Notes under the pieces: generated by a model
The model's database searches: none
The model's input: the letters and a program-made list of their open reading frames with translations, nothing else
What the model was told of the DNA's origin: nothing
Program-made: the position numbers and the translations under genes
Assembly (NCBI RefSeq): GCF_030685535.1
Contig: NZ_CP131601.1
Location: 744,001-808,000, forward strand
DNA from: Photobacterium leiognathi
GTDB taxonomy: Bacteria > Pseudomonadota > Gammaproteobacteria > Enterobacterales > Vibrionaceae
Length of the DNA: 64,000 nucleotides
Direction of reading: 5' to 3'
Shown here: positions 20,226 through 31,754 of the stretch, in pieces
Position numbering within the stretch: position 1 is the stretch's first letter
Layout: each line of letters opens with the position of its first letter

Positions 20226-20649
20226 CTTGGTAAGAGAGTGGATATATATCAACAACACAGACCTATTCTAAAAATGAGCTGCCATTTATATCAAAGAGGA
20301 AGAAACCGGAAAAGCCGAACCGGAAAGTTGAGTGTGATAATTCATGGATTGATACAAAAAAACGAACATCAATTGATTTATCGGTTACTTTTTACTCAAA
20401 AAATCATGTTAATGTCAAAATTACTGATAATTTACGGATGATTGAAAAAAAAACACGCAAACGGTTGCGTCAGGTGTTACGTCACAAAAAAAAATCCCTT
20501 ATACTGCGCAGGTGCTAAAGCTTTAACTCGGTTAATGAGTTAAAAAACAGGGATGAGTAAGAGGTGACATTGACGTAATTCAGCCAACGTTTGTTGGGGA
20601 TTAGGCCAATATCACTTTTCTTTAACTGCTAATCGAGAGACGTTTGCAC
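20226..20649. other. Divergent control region of mltF and purL
   Basis: About 420 bp with no gene. It holds the purL promoter and PurR operator (listed separately) and a short direct repeat ACCGGAAA near 20310-20330. No small RNA is evident. Confidence 0.5.
20455..20505 (+). promoter_or_regulatory. PurR operator and promoter of purL
   Basis: ACGCAAACGGTTGCGT (20455-20470) is a near-perfect PurR palindrome. A candidate promoter follows: -35 TTACGT (20477-20482), 17-bp spacer, -10 TATACT (20500-20505). The operator sits just upstream of the -35. Confidence 0.85.
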
Positions 20650-23600
20650 ATGGAAATTTTGCGTGGTTCACCCGCTCTGTCTGAGTTTCGCGTTAATAAG
20701 CTACTAGAGCGTTGTCGTGAATTCGATCTGCCTGTGTCAGGTATTTATGCTGAGTTTATGCACTTTGCCGATGTATCTGCTGCCCTTACTGCTGATGAGC
20801 ATAGCAAACTAGCGAGTCTTCTTACTTACGGTCCAACGATTGCAGAGCATGAGCCATGCGGTACGTTGTTACTGGTTACACCTCGTCCGGGAACTATTTC
20901 TCCTTGGTCTTCAAAATCGACTGATATTGCACGTAACTGTGGCTTACAAAGCATTAAACGTCTTGAGCGTGGTACGGCATATTACATCCAATCAAGTAGT
21001 GCACTTTCTGCTGCACAATTAGAGCAAGTTAAAGCCTTAATTCATGACCGAATGATGGAAGTGGTCATGGAACAATTTGAATCTGCCGTTGCTCTATTTA
21101 AGCAAGCAGAGCCAGCACCAGTGAAAAGCGTTGATATTCTTGCTGGTGGCCGCAAAGCCCTTGAAGATGCCAATATCACTCTTGGTTTAGCATTAGCAGA
21201 AGATGAAATTGACTACTTAGTGGAAAACTTCACTAAGCTTGGTCGTAACCCAAATGACATTGAATTAATGATGTTTGCCCAAGCGAACTCTGAGCACTGT
21301 CGTCATAAAATCTTTAATGCAGATTGGACGATTGACGGTGTTGACCAAGAAAAATCATTATTCAAGATGATCAAAAACACCTACGAGAAAAACCATGACT
21401 ACGTATTGTCAGCATACAAAGACAATGCAGCAGTAATGGAAGGCTCGAAAGTAGGGCGTTTCTTCCCAGATCCTGACTCTCGCCAATACAACTACCACCA
21501 TGAAGATACCCATATCTTAATGAAGGTGGAAACTCACAACCACCCAACTGCCATTTCGCCATGGCCGGGTGCATCAACAGGCTCTGGTGGTGAAATCCGT
21601 GATGAAGGTGCAACGGGTATTGGTGGTAAACCAAAAGCAGGTCTGGTTGGTTTTACTGTATCTAACCTAAAAGTACCGGGTTTTGAGCAACCTTGGGAAA
21701 CTGATTTTGGTAAGCCTGATCGTATTGTGACAGCACTCGATATCATGCTTGAAGGTCCACTTGGTGGCGCGGCATTTAACAATGAATTTGGTCGTCCAAA
21801 CCTATTAGGCTACTTCCGTACTTACGAAGAAAAAGTGACTTCTCACGCAGGTGAAGAGATCCGTGGTTACCATAAGCCGATCATGATCGCAGGTGGTATG
21901 GGTAATATCCGTGCTGAACACGTACAGAAAAAAGAAATTCCAGTTGGTGCGAAGATAATCGTGCTAGGCGGCCCTGCAATGAATATCGGTCTTGGTGGTG
22001 GTGCTGCATCATCAATGGCATCGGGTCAATCGGCAGAAGATTTAGATTTTGCCTCTGTACAGCGTGAAAACCCAGAAATGGAGCGTCGCTGTCAGGAAGT
22101 GATCGACCGTTGTTGGCAAATGGGGGACGCTAACCCAATCGCCTTTATTCACGATGTCGGTGCGGGTGGTATTTCAAATGCACTACCTGAGCTTGTTGAT
22201 GATGGTGAGCGTGGCGGCAAATTCCAATTACGTGATGTGCCGAATGATGAACCAGGTATGAGCCCACTAGAGATTTGGTGTAACGAATCACAAGAGCGCT
22301 ATGTACTTGCTGTAGCCACTGAGAACATGGCGGCGTTTGATGCAATTTGTAAGCGTGAGCGTGCACCGTATGCGGTTGTAGGTGAAGCAACAGAAGAGCG
22401 TCACTTAACCCTAGAAGATAGTCACTTCGACAATACACCAATTGATATGCCTATGGATATCTTATTGGGTAAAGCACCGAAGATGCACCGTGATGTGAAA
22501 TCACAGAAAGTTGAAGGTCAGGCTATTGATCGCAGCGGTATTGATGTAGCAGAAGCAACTCAACGTATTCTACGTTTGCTTGCTGTTGCTGAGAAAACCT
22601 TCCTTATTACTATTGGTGATCGCACGGTAACAGGTTTAGTTGCACGTGATCAGATGGTCGGCCCTTGGCAGGTACCTGTTGCTAACTGTGCGGTAACGGC
22701 AGCAAGTTATGACAGCTACCACGGTGAAGCAATGGCAATGGGTGAGCGTACACCTGTAGCACTGCTTGATTTTGGTGCTTCGGCTCGTCTAGCGGTAGGT
22801 GAGGCGGTAACGAATATTGCTTGTAGTGATATTGGTGATATGAAGCGTATTAACCTATCAGCTAACTGGATGTCACCAGCAGGTCATCCAGGTGAAGATG
22901 CAGGTTTATATGAAGCCGTGAAAGCTGTCGGTGAAGAGCTATGTCCTGCGCTAGGTCTGACAATTCCAGTTGGTAAAGACTCAATGTCAATGAAAACCAA
23001 GTGGCAACAAGACGGTGAAGAAAAAGAAGTGACGTCTCCATTGTCGCTGATCATCACTGCATTTGGTCGTGTTGAAGATGTTCGTAAAACTGTGACACCT
23101 CAGCTGCGTACTGACAAGGGTGATACTAGCCTGTTATTAGTCGATTTAGGTTGTGGTAAAAACCGCCTAGGTGCAACGGCACTGGCGCAAGTTTACAAAC
23201 AACTTGGTGATAAGCCAGCAGATGTGGATAGCCCTGAATTACTAAAAGGCTTCTTCTATGCAATGCAATCGTTAGTACGTGATGAAAAACTATTGGCTTA
23301 CCACGACCGTGGGGATGGTGGTTTATACGTAACACTGGCTGAAATGGCATTTGCAGGCCACACGGGTGTTGAAGTTGATATTAATACAAGCGGTGAAGAT
23401 GCCATTGATGATGTGCTAGCAAGCCTATTTAATGAAGAGTTAGGTGCCGTTATTCAAGTACGTACTGATGATCTTGATTTGGTTCAGTCGGTACTGGCAG
23501 CGAACGGTCTTGAAGCATGTAGTCATGTGATTGGTACTGTGGTTGAAGAAGATGTAGTGCGTATCTGGAATGGTAACGATTTAGTGCTAGAGCAAAACCG

Positions 23601-24567
23601 TACCGATCTTCGTGCTGTATGGGCTGAAACTACTTACCAAATGCAAGCGATGCGTGATAACCCAGCGGGTGCATTACAAGAGTTTGAAGCGAAGAAAGAT
23701 ACGCAAGATCCTGGTCTAAATGTGAAGCTGACGTTTGATATTAATGAAGATGTAGCGGCTCCATTTATTGCTCCTGCTATTAACCTTGGTGCGAAGCCAC
23801 AAATGGCGATTTTACGTGAACAAGGGGTTAACTCTCACGTTGAAATGGCGGCAGCATTTGATCGCGCAGGCTTTGATGCGAAAGATGTTCACATGAGTGA
23901 CATTCTAGCGGGTAACGTGAAACTTGATGGTTTCAACGGTTTAGTTGCATGTGGTGGTTTCTCATACGGTGATGTATTAGGTGCAGGTGAAGGTTGGGCG
24001 AAATCAATCCTGTTTAACAACATGGCACGTGATCAGTTTGAAGCTTTCTTTAATCGTAACGATACCTTAGCGTTAGGTGTGTGTAACGGTTGTCAGATGA
24101 TGTCTAACCTACGTGACTTGATTCCTGGTGCTGATTTATGGCCTCGTTTCGTACGCAATGAATCTGAGCGTTTTGAAGCGCGCTTTAGCTTAGTGGAAGT
24201 ACAACAAAGCCCATCATTATTCTTTAATGAAATGGTTGGATCTCACATGCCAATTGCTGTATCTCACGGTGAAGGTCGTGTTGAAGTACGTAATGCCGAG
24301 CACTTAGCAGCGCTAGAGCAAGCAGATACAGTCGCACTTCGTTACATCGATAACTACGGCAAACTAACAGAGCAATACCCGGCGAACCCGAATGGTTCAC
24401 CAAATGGTATTACAGGTGTAACCACCACCGATGGTCGTGTAACGATTATGATGCCACACCCTGAGCGTGTATTTAGAACCGTTGCGAACTCATGGCATCC
24501 AGATGACTGGAGTGAAAACAGCCCATGGATGCGTATGTTCCGAAATGCGCGTGTTAACATTGGTTAA
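20650..24567 (+). CDS. purL: Phosphoribosylformylglycinamidine synthase (FGAM synthase)
   Basis: Fourth step of de novo purine synthesis: FGAR plus glutamine and ATP to FGAM. The 1305-aa large-type PurL has an N-terminal PurS-like domain ([14 protein letters not shown]), the synthetase halves ([38 protein letters not shown]), and a C-terminal glutaminase with Cys in [12 protein letters not shown] and His/Glu in MPHPERVFR. Start: ATG 20650 (with GAGAG upstream) matches the E. coli N-terminus; an in-frame TTG lies two codons earlier. It is PurR-controlled and monocistronic. Confidence 0.98.
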   Translation: MEILRGSPALSEFRVNKLLERCREFDLPVSGIYAEFMHFADVSAALTADEHSKLASLLTYGPTIAEHEPCGTLLLVTPRPGTISPWSSKSTDIARNCGLQSIKRLERGTAYYIQSSSALSAAQLEQVKALIHDRMMEVVMEQFESAVALFKQAEPAPVKSVDILAGGRKALEDANITLGLALAEDEIDYLVENFTKLGRNPNDIELMMFAQANSEHCRHKIFNADWTIDGVDQEKSLFKMIKNTYEKNHDYVLSAYKDNAAVMEGSKVGRFFPDPDSRQYNYHHEDTHILMKVETHNHPTAISPWPGASTGSGGEIRDEGATGIGGKPKAGLVGFTVSNLKVPGFEQPWETDFGKPDRIVTALDIMLEGPLGGAAFNNEFGRPNLLGYFRTYEEKVTSHAGEEIRGYHKPIMIAGGMGNIRAEHVQKKEIPVGAKIIVLGGPAMNIGLGGGAASSMASGQSAEDLDFASVQRENPEMERRCQEVIDRCWQMGDANPIAFIHDVGAGGISNALPELVDDGERGGKFQLRDVPNDEPGMSPLEIWCNESQERYVLAVATENMAAFDAICKRERAPYAVVGEATEERHLTLEDSHFDNTPIDMPMDILLGKAPKMHRDVKSQKVEGQAIDRSGIDVAEATQRILRLLAVAEKTFLITIGDRTVTGLVARDQMVGPWQVPVANCAVTAASYDSYHGEAMAMGERTPVALLDFGASARLAVGEAVTNIACSDIGDMKRINLSANWMSPAGHPGEDAGLYEAVKAVGEELCPALGLTIPVGKDSMSMKTKWQQDGEEKEVTSPLSLIITAFGRVEDVRKTVTPQLRTDKGDTSLLLVDLGCGKNRLGATALAQVYKQLGDKPADVDSPELLKGFFYAMQSLVRDEKLLAYHDRGDGGLYVTLAEMAFAGHTGVEVDINTSGEDAIDDVLASLFNEELGAVIQVRTDDLDLVQSVLAANGLEACSHVIGTVVEEDVVRIWNGNDLVLEQNRTDLRAVWAETTYQMQAMRDNPAGALQEFEAKKDTQDPGLNVKLTFDINEDVAAPFIAPAINLGAKPQMAILREQGVNSHVEMAAAFDRAGFDAKDVHMSDILAGNVKLDGFNGLVACGGFSYGDVLGAGEGWAKSILFNNMARDQFEAFFNRNDTLALGVCNGCQMMSNLRDLIPGADLWPRFVRNESERFEARFSLVEVQQSPSLFFNEMVGSHMPIAVSHGEGRVEVRNAEHLAALEQADTVALRYIDNYGKLTEQYPANPNGSPNGITGVTTTDGRVTIMMPHPERVFRTVANSWHPDDWSENSPWMRMFRNARVNIG

Positions 24568-24588
24568 TAATCACCAATGAATAATGAT

Positions 24589-24617
24589 AAAACCGCTCTG
24601 TTATGGGCGGTTTTTTA
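24589..24617 (+). terminator. Intrinsic terminator of purL
   Basis: AAAACCGCTC pairs with GGGCGGTTTT (one T-G pair), followed by T-run, within 24589-24617. Confidence 0.85.
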
Positions 24618-24746
24618 TTCTACATGAATAAATATTGGGTGATTAATCTCGTAATTGATAAGAATCACATTAAGAAATGAAAAGAGACGGTTATAATTGC
24701 GGGAATAGAATGTAATAGAAATACTATTACCCAAAAGGAATGAGTT

Positions 24747-25151
24747 ATGGGGCAGGATATTCCCACACCAACGCGTTTACGTGTTGCATCGAAAGTGCTT
24801 TCACTGCTTGTCGCATTGAGCCTTTTCCGTCAGGCTGATTTATTTAAGCATCTCTTTAGCGACTCACTAATCGCTATCGTCCCTGATATTATCCTTCTTC
24901 TTGTTTTCATCTCTGGTGTACTGGCTTGTATTGGATTATTCAAAGAAGCGAAATGGGGTTTTATCCCGCTGTATTTTTACATTCCAGCGACCACAATGTT
25001 TATGAAATTAAGCCTGATTCCATATTTGCCTGATTTGATCTCTATTGCTTATCGTGGACACATGATCTTAGCAATAAATAGCTTAGTGTTAATTTATTCT
25101 GTTTTTCTATTATTACGAAGAATGGATAGAAACCTGATATACGAAGTTTAA
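24747..25151 (+). CDS. Unknown small integral membrane protein
   Basis: A 134-aa protein with four hydrophobic segments, roughly residues 15-30, 40-65, 70-90 and 103-122, and a basic C-terminus (LLRRMDRN). I do not recognise the family. The SD is good (AAGGA before ATG 24747). It sits alone between the purL terminator and glnB in the same orientation, with about 100 nt to glnB and no terminator between, so co-transcription with glnB is possible. No catalytic motif is visible. Confidence 0.7.
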   Translation: MGQDIPTPTRLRVASKVLSLLVALSLFRQADLFKHLFSDSLIAIVPDIILLLVFISGVLACIGLFKEAKWGFIPLYFYIPATTMFMKLSLIPYLPDLISIAYRGHMILAINSLVLIYSVFLLLRRMDRNLIYEV

Positions 25152-25239
25152 AGAGACTTAAATTTAGAGATGGGATCTGTAATAATGAGTTTAATTAAAT
25201 CAGTTGGTTGAAAGTAATTTTATGACTTCAGCTATGTAA

Positions 25240-25590
<351 letters not shown>

Positions 25591-25606
25591 TACCATTTAC
25601 AAGATT

Positions 25607-25640
25607 TTAAAAAGAGGCATTACATTTATGTAATGCCTCT
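25607..25640. terminator. Bidirectional terminator, glnB and the YitT-family gene
   Basis: AAAAAGAGGCATTACAT pairs perfectly with ATGTAATGCCTCTTTTT, with A-run and T-run at the ends. Confidence 0.95.
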
Positions 25641-25669
25641 TTTTATTTGTTCGTATATTGCCTGCAGTG

Positions 25670-26284
25670 TTAGTTCACATCAGGCATAACAGGGTTATAA
25701 CGTCCTGGTTTGTAATTCATCGCAAGCACAAGGTTTAGCATTACAGCACCGAGAATAGATAACAGTAAAATAGTTGGACTGACAAAGAAGAAAGACGCCA
25801 CTAAGATACTAATATCAATCGACATTTGGATTTTACCCGCTGAAATACCAAATTTATCTTGAATAAACAGTACCAGTACATTGAACCCGCCCAAACTGGT
25901 GTGATGACGAAATAAGATCAGCATACCTAGTCCCATCAATAAGCCACCAATGACAGCGCAATAAATCGGATTTAGCCAGCTGATTGTGAGCACATAATGC
26001 ATGTTATCAACCATCAGCGAGACAAGCGCACCAGAGAGAATGCTGGTGATAGCAAAGCTTCGTCCCATTCTAAACCATGCCATTAGGTAAAATGGACAGT
26101 TCATCAAAAAGTACAGCTTACCAAAAGAGATATCGACAAAATGGGTAAGTAACAACGCAAGGCCCGTGGTGCCTCCCGTTAAAAGCTGACTTTGCTGAAG
26201 GAAAAAGATGCCCTGCGCGACAATGAATGTCCCTGTTAAAATCGCCATGAGATTTTCATGCAGAGGATGTTTACTACTACTCAA
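25670..26284 (-). CDS. YitT/DUF161-family membrane protein
   Basis: A protein of about 204 aa with five to six membrane segments. It has the family signature near the start (QQSQLLTGGTTGLALLL) and a second glycine-rich repeat (LFRHHTSLGGFNVLVLFI). Function is unknown; some relatives are proposed transporters. Start: TTG at 26284 lies 8 nt from a perfect AAGGAG (26298-26293). The frame extends ten codons further to another TTG (26314), but that would bury the SD inside the gene. It is convergent with glnB and divergent from glyA. Confidence 0.8.
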   Translation of the reverse strand: MSSSKHPLHENLMAILTGTFIVAQGIFFLQQSQLLTGGTTGLALLLTHFVDISFGKLYFLMNCPFYLMAWFRMGRSFAITSILSGALVSLMVDNMHYVLTISWLNPIYCAVIGGLLMGLGMLILFRHHTSLGGFNVLVLFIQDKFGISAGKIQMSIDISILVASFFFVSPTILLLSILGAVMLNLVLAMNYKPGRYNPVMPDVN

Positions 26285-26466
26285 TCCGGATACTCCTTGT
26301 AAATAATGGCGCAATAGTAAAAGTTAACGGGAATTTATAAAAGTAATGGGCTGAAATCTATAATTACCTGTTGTAAGTTATCGTTTACATTTTTGTAAAT
26401 GACTTTGTTTTAAAAAAGCTTGCCTTATTGATAAATTAAAAATCGATTTGTTCAGGTTTTTTGGCA

Positions 26467-26479
26467 TGAAAAAAATTCA
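26467..26479. promoter_or_regulatory. MetR-type box upstream of glyA
   Basis: TGAA-N5-TTCA (TGAAAAAAATTCA) is a perfect match to the MetR consensus. MetR activates glyA in E. coli, together with PurR repression; the same pair of sites is seen here. Confidence 0.6.
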
Positions 26480-26535
26480 TGGCGGAATGAAAATAAACTG
26501 ACATATTCATGAAGAAAAAAATCAATTAGGGCTAC

Positions 26536-26549
26536 CTGATTTAGATCAA
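26536..26549. promoter_or_regulatory. Candidate FNR-type site upstream of glyA
   Basis: CTGAT-TTAG-ATCAA differs from the FNR consensus TTGAT-N4-ATCAA at one base. Whether it serves glyA or the divergent YitT-family gene is unclear. Confidence 0.4.
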
Positions 26550-26582
26550 TTTCTGTAAGATAGACGATAATTCTTAAGCAAG

Positions 26583-26598
26583 ACGAAAACGTTTGCGT
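26583..26598. promoter_or_regulatory. PurR operator of glyA
   Basis: ACGAAAACGTTTGCGT is one base from the ideal PurR palindrome and lies 78 nt before the glyA ATG. A weak -10 GATAAT is at 26566-26571. Confidence 0.8.
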
Positions 26599-26675
26599 CC
26601 GCGTGGCGCCTAGCATTGCGATTTTTCAGTTTTTGCTCAAAATGGTATTTAAATTAGCTGAATCAGGAGATACAC

Positions 26676-27926
26676 ATGCTAAAGCGCGATATGAATATTG
26701 CTGATTATGATGCGGAACTATTTGCGGCGATTCAAGAAGAGACAGCTCGTCAGGAAGAACACATCGAGTTAATCGCTTCTGAAAACTACACCAGCCCGCG
26801 CGTGATGGAAGCTCAGGGTTCTCAGCTAACAAACAAGTATGCTGAAGGTTACCCAGGTAAGCGTTACTACGGCGGTTGTGAATTTGTTGATAAAGCAGAG
26901 CAACTTGCAATTGATCGTGCTTGCCAACTGTTTGGCGCAGAATATGCGAACGTTCAGCCACACTCTGGTTCACAAGCAAACAATGCTGTTTACATGGCTC
27001 TACTGAATGCTGGCGATACCGTATTAGGCATGAGCCTTGCACACGGTGGTCACCTAACACACGGTTCACCAGTAAACTTCTCAGGTAAGTTATACAACGT
27101 TATTCCTTACGGTATCGATGAAAACGGTCAAATCGATTACGCAGAAGTTGAAGCTTTAGCGCTTGAGCACAAACCAAAGATGATCATCGGTGGTTTCTCA
27201 GCTTACTCTCAAGTTGTTGACTGGAAACGCATGCGTGAAATCGCAGACAAAGTAGGCGCGTACTTCTTCGTTGATATGGCACACGTAGCCGGTCTTATTG
27301 CTGCAGGTGTTTACCCGAACCCAGTACCACATGCACACGTTGTGACAACAACAACGCACAAAACACTAGCAGGTCCTCGTGGTGGTTTGATCCTTTCTAA
27401 CGAAGGTGAAGATCTTTACAAGAAACTGAACTCTGCTGTATTCCCTGGTGGTCAAGGTGGTCCTCTAATGCACGTTATCGCTGCAAAAGCGGTAGCATTT
27501 AAAGAAGCAATGGAGCCAGAGTTTAAAGAATACCAAGCACGTGTTGTTGAAAACGCGAAAGTAATGGTTGGTGAATTCCTAGAACGCGGTTACAAGATTG
27601 TATCTGGTAGCACAGAAAACCACCTATTCCTTGTTGATTTGATCGACAAAGGCATTACAGGTAAAGAAGCTGATGCTGCACTAGGTGCCGCTAACATCAC
27701 TGTTAACAAAAACAGCGTACCAAACGATCCACGTAGCCCATTCGTAACATCGGGTATCCGTGTTGGTACACCGTCAATCACTCGTCGTGGTTTCACAGCA
27801 GAAGATGCTCGTCAGCTAGCGGGTTGGATGTGTGATGTATTAGATAACATCGATAACGAAACTGTTATTGCTGAAACCAAAGCAAAGGTACTTGATATTT
27901 GTAAGCGTCTACCTGTATACGCGTAA
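26676..27926 (+). CDS. glyA: Serine hydroxymethyltransferase
   Basis: PLP enzyme interconverting serine and glycine, the main source of one-carbon units for purine and thymidylate synthesis. The 416-aa protein starts [12 protein letters not shown] as in E. coli. The PLP lysine is Lys229 in [14 protein letters not shown], and HSGSQAN and the [11 protein letters not shown] region are intact. Upstream sites point to PurR, MetR and possibly FNR control. It is monocistronic with its own terminator. Confidence 0.98.
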   Translation: MLKRDMNIADYDAELFAAIQEETARQEEHIELIASENYTSPRVMEAQGSQLTNKYAEGYPGKRYYGGCEFVDKAEQLAIDRACQLFGAEYANVQPHSGSQANNAVYMALLNAGDTVLGMSLAHGGHLTHGSPVNFSGKLYNVIPYGIDENGQIDYAEVEALALEHKPKMIIGGFSAYSQVVDWKRMREIADKVGAYFFVDMAHVAGLIAAGVYPNPVPHAHVVTTTTHKTLAGPRGGLILSNEGEDLYKKLNSAVFPGGQGGPLMHVIAAKAVAFKEAMEPEFKEYQARVVENAKVMVGEFLERGYKIVSGSTENHLFLVDLIDKGITGKEADAALGAANITVNKNSVPNDPRSPFVTSGIRVGTPSITRRGFTAEDARQLAGWMCDVLDNIDNETVIAETKAKVLDICKRLPVYA

Positions 27927-27970
27927 TACAAATTGAGAATCTAATGGCATAACCTCTGTGTTATGACGAT

Positions 27971-28001
27971 AAAGGCTTACTCTTAGGGTAAGCCTTTTTT
28001 A
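27971..28001 (+). terminator. Intrinsic terminator of glyA
   Basis: AAAGGCTTAC (27971-27980) pairs with GTAAGCCTTT (27988-27997), followed by a T-run. Confidence 0.92.
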
Positions 28002-28140
28002 ATATTTGTAGATTTTAAGTTACGCACAATAAACCAACTATTAATTGCTTTTTAAGCAGAATTCGTAGAAAAAAAGGGCGAATATTCTCGTTAACGGTTT
28101 GAAATAGGTTACACTGAACCGATTGAATGTAGGAGGCTAA

Positions 28141-28590
28141 ATGCATTGTCCTTTTTGCGGTGCGAATGACACCAAAGTAATCGATTCTCGATTGGTTGCA
28201 GATGGACACCAAGTGCGCCGACGCCGCCAATGTTTAGCTTGTAATGAACGTTATACTACGTTTGAAACTGCCGAATTAGTGATGCCACGAGTGGTGAAAA
28301 CTAACGGTAATCGCGATCCTTTCAATGAAGAAAAACTTCGCGGCGGTATTCAACGAGCTTTAGAAAAGCGTCCTGTAAGTACAGATGACATCGAGCGTGC
28401 AATCAACAATATTAAATCGTGTTTGCGTGCGACAGGTGAACGTGAAGTTCCCTCTGAGATGATCGGTAATTTGGTGATGGAAGCATTAAAAGAGCTAGAT
28501 AAAGTAGCTTATATTCGTTTTGCTTCTGTTTATCGCAGTTTTGAAGATATTCGAGAGTTTGGTGAAGAAATTGCCAAACTAGAGCGCTAA
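28141..28590 (+). CDS. nrdR: Transcriptional repressor NrdR
   Basis: Represses ribonucleotide reductase genes in response to dATP/ATP. The 149-aa protein has an N-terminal zinc ribbon ([15 protein letters not shown] and [12 protein letters not shown]) and a C-terminal ATP-cone ([28 protein letters not shown]). SD AGGAGG lies 5-6 nt before the ATG. It heads the nrdR-ribD-ribE-ribBX-ribH-nusB run, a common proteobacterial order. Confidence 0.97.
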   Translation: MHCPFCGANDTKVIDSRLVADGHQVRRRRQCLACNERYTTFETAELVMPRVVKTNGNRDPFNEEKLRGGIQRALEKRPVSTDDIERAINNIKSCLRATGEREVPSEMIGNLVMEALKELDKVAYIRFASVYRSFEDIREFGEEIAKLER

Positions 28591-28601
28591 GTTTAATTCT
28601 A

Positions 28602-29726
28602 ATGTTTACTCACCTAAATACACGGTTGATGCTGCGCGCTATTCAATTAGCTAAGCGTGGCAGATTTACCACAGCCCCTAATCCCAATGTTGGCTGTGTG
28701 ATTGCCCGTGGTGAAGAAATTGTCGGTGAAGGGTTTCACTACCGTGCTGGTGAGCCTCATGCTGAAGTGTTTGCGCTAAAACAAGCAGGTACGCTTGCTA
28801 AAGGCGCAACAGCTTACGTTACGCTTGAGCCTTGCTCTCATTACGGTCGCACTCCACCTTGTGCTGAAGCTTTGATTAAATCCGGGATCAGTAAAGTGAT
28901 TTGCGCCATGGTTGATCCGAATCCTATGGTTGCTGGTCGCGGTGTGGAGATGCTGCAAAAGGCAGGCATTGATGTTCAAGTTGGATTGCTTGAAGAAGAA
29001 GCCCGAGCGCTAAACCTTGGTTTTATTAAATCAATGACCAAGAAGATGCCCTTTGTTGAGCTGAAATTGGCATCGAGCCTTGATGGTAAAACCGCGCTAG
29101 CCAATGGTGAAAGCAAATGGATCACAGGTTCTTGTGCCCGTGCGGATGTACAACGCCACCGAGCACAAGCTGGTGCGATTTTATCTACCAGTGCCACTGT
29201 AATTGCTGATGATCCTTCGCTTAATGTGCGTTGGTCTGAGTTGGGTGAGCAAGTACAAGCACAGTACGCTCAAGAAGATGTTCGTCAGCCTATTCGTGTG
29301 ATCATCGATAGCCAAAATCGTTTAACACCGGCATATCAGTTATTTCATCTTCCGGGGAAAACGATTTTAGCTCGTACTGAAAAAGGCGATGAAGATTGGC
29401 CTGAATCAGTATCACAATGGGTTGTACCTACACGCCAGAATAGTCAGCAGATTGATTTGACCGAATTGATGCGACAGTTAGCAGAAGCGGGCATTAACCA
29501 TATTTGGGTTGAAGCAGGTGCTGGGCTTGCTGGTGGTTTACTTGATGCGCAATTAGTTGATTCTCTGATTTTATATCAAGCGCCTAAGCTAATGGGTGCT
29601 GATAGCCGAAGTTTAATGAATTTACCAACATTGACGGCGATGGATCAGGTTATCGATCTTAATATTACTGATGTACGTATGGTTGATTGTGATTTGAAAA
29701 TTACTGCAGCCATTAAACGTAGTTAA
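28602..29726 (+). CDS. ribD: Bifunctional riboflavin deaminase/reductase RibD
   Basis: Carries out the second and third steps of riboflavin synthesis: deamination of the pyrimidine, then NADPH reduction of the ribose side chain. The 374-aa protein has an N-terminal deaminase (HAEVFALKQAG and EPCSHYGRTPPC zinc ligands) and a C-terminal DHFR-like reductase (KLASSLDGKTAL, then WVEAGAGLAGGLLDAQLVD). It lies 11 nt after nrdR. Confidence 0.97.
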   Translation: MFTHLNTRLMLRAIQLAKRGRFTTAPNPNVGCVIARGEEIVGEGFHYRAGEPHAEVFALKQAGTLAKGATAYVTLEPCSHYGRTPPCAEALIKSGISKVICAMVDPNPMVAGRGVEMLQKAGIDVQVGLLEEEARALNLGFIKSMTKKMPFVELKLASSLDGKTALANGESKWITGSCARADVQRHRAQAGAILSTSATVIADDPSLNVRWSELGEQVQAQYAQEDVRQPIRVIIDSQNRLTPAYQLFHLPGKTILARTEKGDEDWPESVSQWVVPTRQNSQQIDLTELMRQLAEAGINHIWVEAGAGLAGGLLDAQLVDSLILYQAPKLMGADSRSLMNLPTLTAMDQVIDLNITDVRMVDCDLKITAAIKRS

Positions 29727-29755
29727 TTTATAGAACAAATATTCAAGGATTTACC

Positions 29756-30412
29756 ATGTTCACCGGGATTATTGAAGCAACTGGAACTATTACGGCGTTA
29801 ACACCAAAAGGTGCCGATATCTCTGTTACGGTAGATTCTGGCAAGCTTGATCTAGCAGATGTAAAGCTAGGTGATAGTATCGCAACGAATGGCGTGTGCT
29901 TAACGGTTGTAGCGCTGACAGGCAAAGGTTATGTCGCAGATCTCTCGCTTGAAACGATTAAGCGTACCGCGTTTGCTGATTACAAAGCGGGGCAAGTGGT
30001 GAATTTAGAAAAAGCTATGCTTCCAACCACACGTTTTGGTGGCTACATGGTGTCAGGTCACGTTGATGCGGTAGCGGAAATTATCGAGCGTCACCAAACA
30101 GGTCGTGCGATTGAGTTTTGGGTAAAAGCACCTGCACATCTTGCGAAATACATTTCAGAAAAAGGTTCAGTTGCTGTTGATGGTATTAGCTTAACTGTGA
30201 ATGAAATTAACGGTGATGAGTTTAAGTTGACCATTGTTCCGCATACGGCATTAGAAACCACCATGGATGCCTTCAAGCCTGGTCGTAAAATTAACCTCGA
30301 AGTGGATGTGATAGCACGTTACCTAGAGCGCTTAATGTTGGGTGATAAGGCTGCTGACAAAAAATCACAAGTTACTATGGATTTATTAGCAAGAACGGGC
30401 TTTCTTGGCTAA
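29756..30412 (+). CDS. ribE: Riboflavin synthase, alpha chain
   Basis: Dismutates two 6,7-dimethyl-8-ribityllumazine molecules to riboflavin. The 218-aa protein shows the internal duplication of the family: MFTGIIEATG plus GVCLTV in the first half, GYMVSGHVDAVAE plus GISLTVNEI in the second. SD AAGGA precedes the ATG. It is also called ribC in E. coli nomenclature. Confidence 0.97.
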   Translation: MFTGIIEATGTITALTPKGADISVTVDSGKLDLADVKLGDSIATNGVCLTVVALTGKGYVADLSLETIKRTAFADYKAGQVVNLEKAMLPTTRFGGYMVSGHVDAVAEIIERHQTGRAIEFWVKAPAHLAKYISEKGSVAVDGISLTVNEINGDEFKLTIVPHTALETTMDAFKPGRKINLEVDVIARYLERLMLGDKAADKKSQVTMDLLARTGFLG

Positions 30413-30463
30413 ATACGATTGTTAGCTAATTAGCTAAGGTACATAAGAATTAAGGGTAGTGTT

Positions 30464-31567
30464 ATGGCTTTAAGCAGCGCAAAAGAAATAATTGATGATA
30501 TTCGTCAGGGCAAAATGGTTATTCTGATGGATGATGAAGATCGTGAGAATGAAGGCGATCTGATCATTGCATCTGAAAAAATCACCCCTGAGGCGATCAA
30601 CTTTATGGCGACATACGGTCGTGGTTTAATTTGTTTAACATTAAGCAAAGCGCGTTGCCAAAAATTGAATCTACCTTTAATGGTTCAAGATAACACTGAG
30701 CAGTTTGGTACACCTTTCACCATCTCCATTGAAGCGGCTGAAGGAGTAACAACCGGTATTTCTGCAGCGGATCGTTCTCGTACAGTACAAGCAGCGGTTG
30801 CACCAAACGCAACGGCGGCTGACATTGTAATGCCGGGTCATATCTTTCCTCTAATGGCACAAGAAGGTGGTGTATTAACTCGTGCAGGTCACACTGAAGC
30901 GGGTTGTGATGTGGCACGTTTAGCTGGTCTTGAGCCATCAAGTGTGATTGTTGAGATCCTAAATGAAGATGGCACCATGGCGCGTCGTCCTCAGCTTGAA
31001 GTATTCGCAGAAAAGCATGGTTTGAAATTAGGTACCATTGCTGATCTGATTGAATACCGTAATAACCATGAAACTACGATTGAGCGTGTAGCTGAATGCC
31101 GTTTACCAACGGAGTTCGGTGAGTTTGAGATGATCACTTACCGTGACAAGATTGATAACGAAGTACACTACGCGCTGCGTAAAGGTGATATTAAAGCAGG
31201 TGAAGAAACATTAGTCCGTGTTCACCTACAAGACACTTTCAAAGATATTCTGCAATCAGGTGCGACCCAGTGGACGCTACCGACTGCGATGAAACGTATC
31301 AGTGAAGAAAACGGTGTGTTGGTTGTGCTAAGTAAGCAAGAATCAACCGAATCGATTATTCACAAAGTGAAAAATATTGCTGCTGAAGAAGCGGGTCAAC
31401 CTAAGGTGAAGGTGACGCAGAAAGATCCTTCTCGCCAAGTGGGTGTAGGCTCTCAAATTCTATCAGATTTGGGCGTGAGCAAAATGCGCTTATTATCATC
31501 AAGCACGCAACGTTATCACTCACTTTCAGGCTTCGGTCTAGAAGTTGTTGAATACATTTGCGATTAA
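30464..31567 (+). CDS. ribBX: RibBX: DHBP synthase fused to a degenerate GTP cyclohydrolase II-like domain
   Basis: The N-terminal domain (1-200) is a complete 3,4-dihydroxy-2-butanone-4-phosphate synthase with [12 protein letters not shown] and [14 protein letters not shown]. The C-terminal domain (about 205-367) has the RibA fold outline ([19 protein letters not shown]; a final [12 protein letters not shown]) but lacks the C-x10-C-x-C zinc ligands: the matching stretch is [21 protein letters not shown]. It therefore probably cannot open GTP, and a separate ribA is expected elsewhere in the genome. Such RibB-X hybrids are known in gammaproteobacteria. The domain may have a regulatory role. 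Confidence 0.9.
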   Translation: MALSSAKEIIDDIRQGKMVILMDDEDRENEGDLIIASEKITPEAINFMATYGRGLICLTLSKARCQKLNLPLMVQDNTEQFGTPFTISIEAAEGVTTGISAADRSRTVQAAVAPNATAADIVMPGHIFPLMAQEGGVLTRAGHTEAGCDVARLAGLEPSSVIVEILNEDGTMARRPQLEVFAEKHGLKLGTIADLIEYRNNHETTIERVAECRLPTEFGEFEMITYRDKIDNEVHYALRKGDIKAGEETLVRVHLQDTFKDILQSGATQWTLPTAMKRISEENGVLVVLSKQESTESIIHKVKNIAAEEAGQPKVKVTQKDPSRQVGVGSQILSDLGVSKMRLLSSSTQRYHSLSGFGLEVVEYICD

Positions 31568-31754
31568 ACTTGCTGAAAGCGAGTGCTAAAATAAGTTCCA
31601 TTCGCGGTAGTTACTCAATTGATTCTGATAATTACCGCATTTCAAATGCTGTTTATTGGTCGAATCAAGGACAGATAAGCAATAAATATTAACAAATAGG
31701 TTGAAACCGACGGTTGTCCGTAGCAGAGATATTGCAAAGTGTGATAGACTCCCG

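Noticed and set aside
24568..24746. GlmY-type sRNA next to purL
   Set aside because: In E. coli glmY lies beside purL, but here only the purL terminator and plain A/T-rich DNA are visible.
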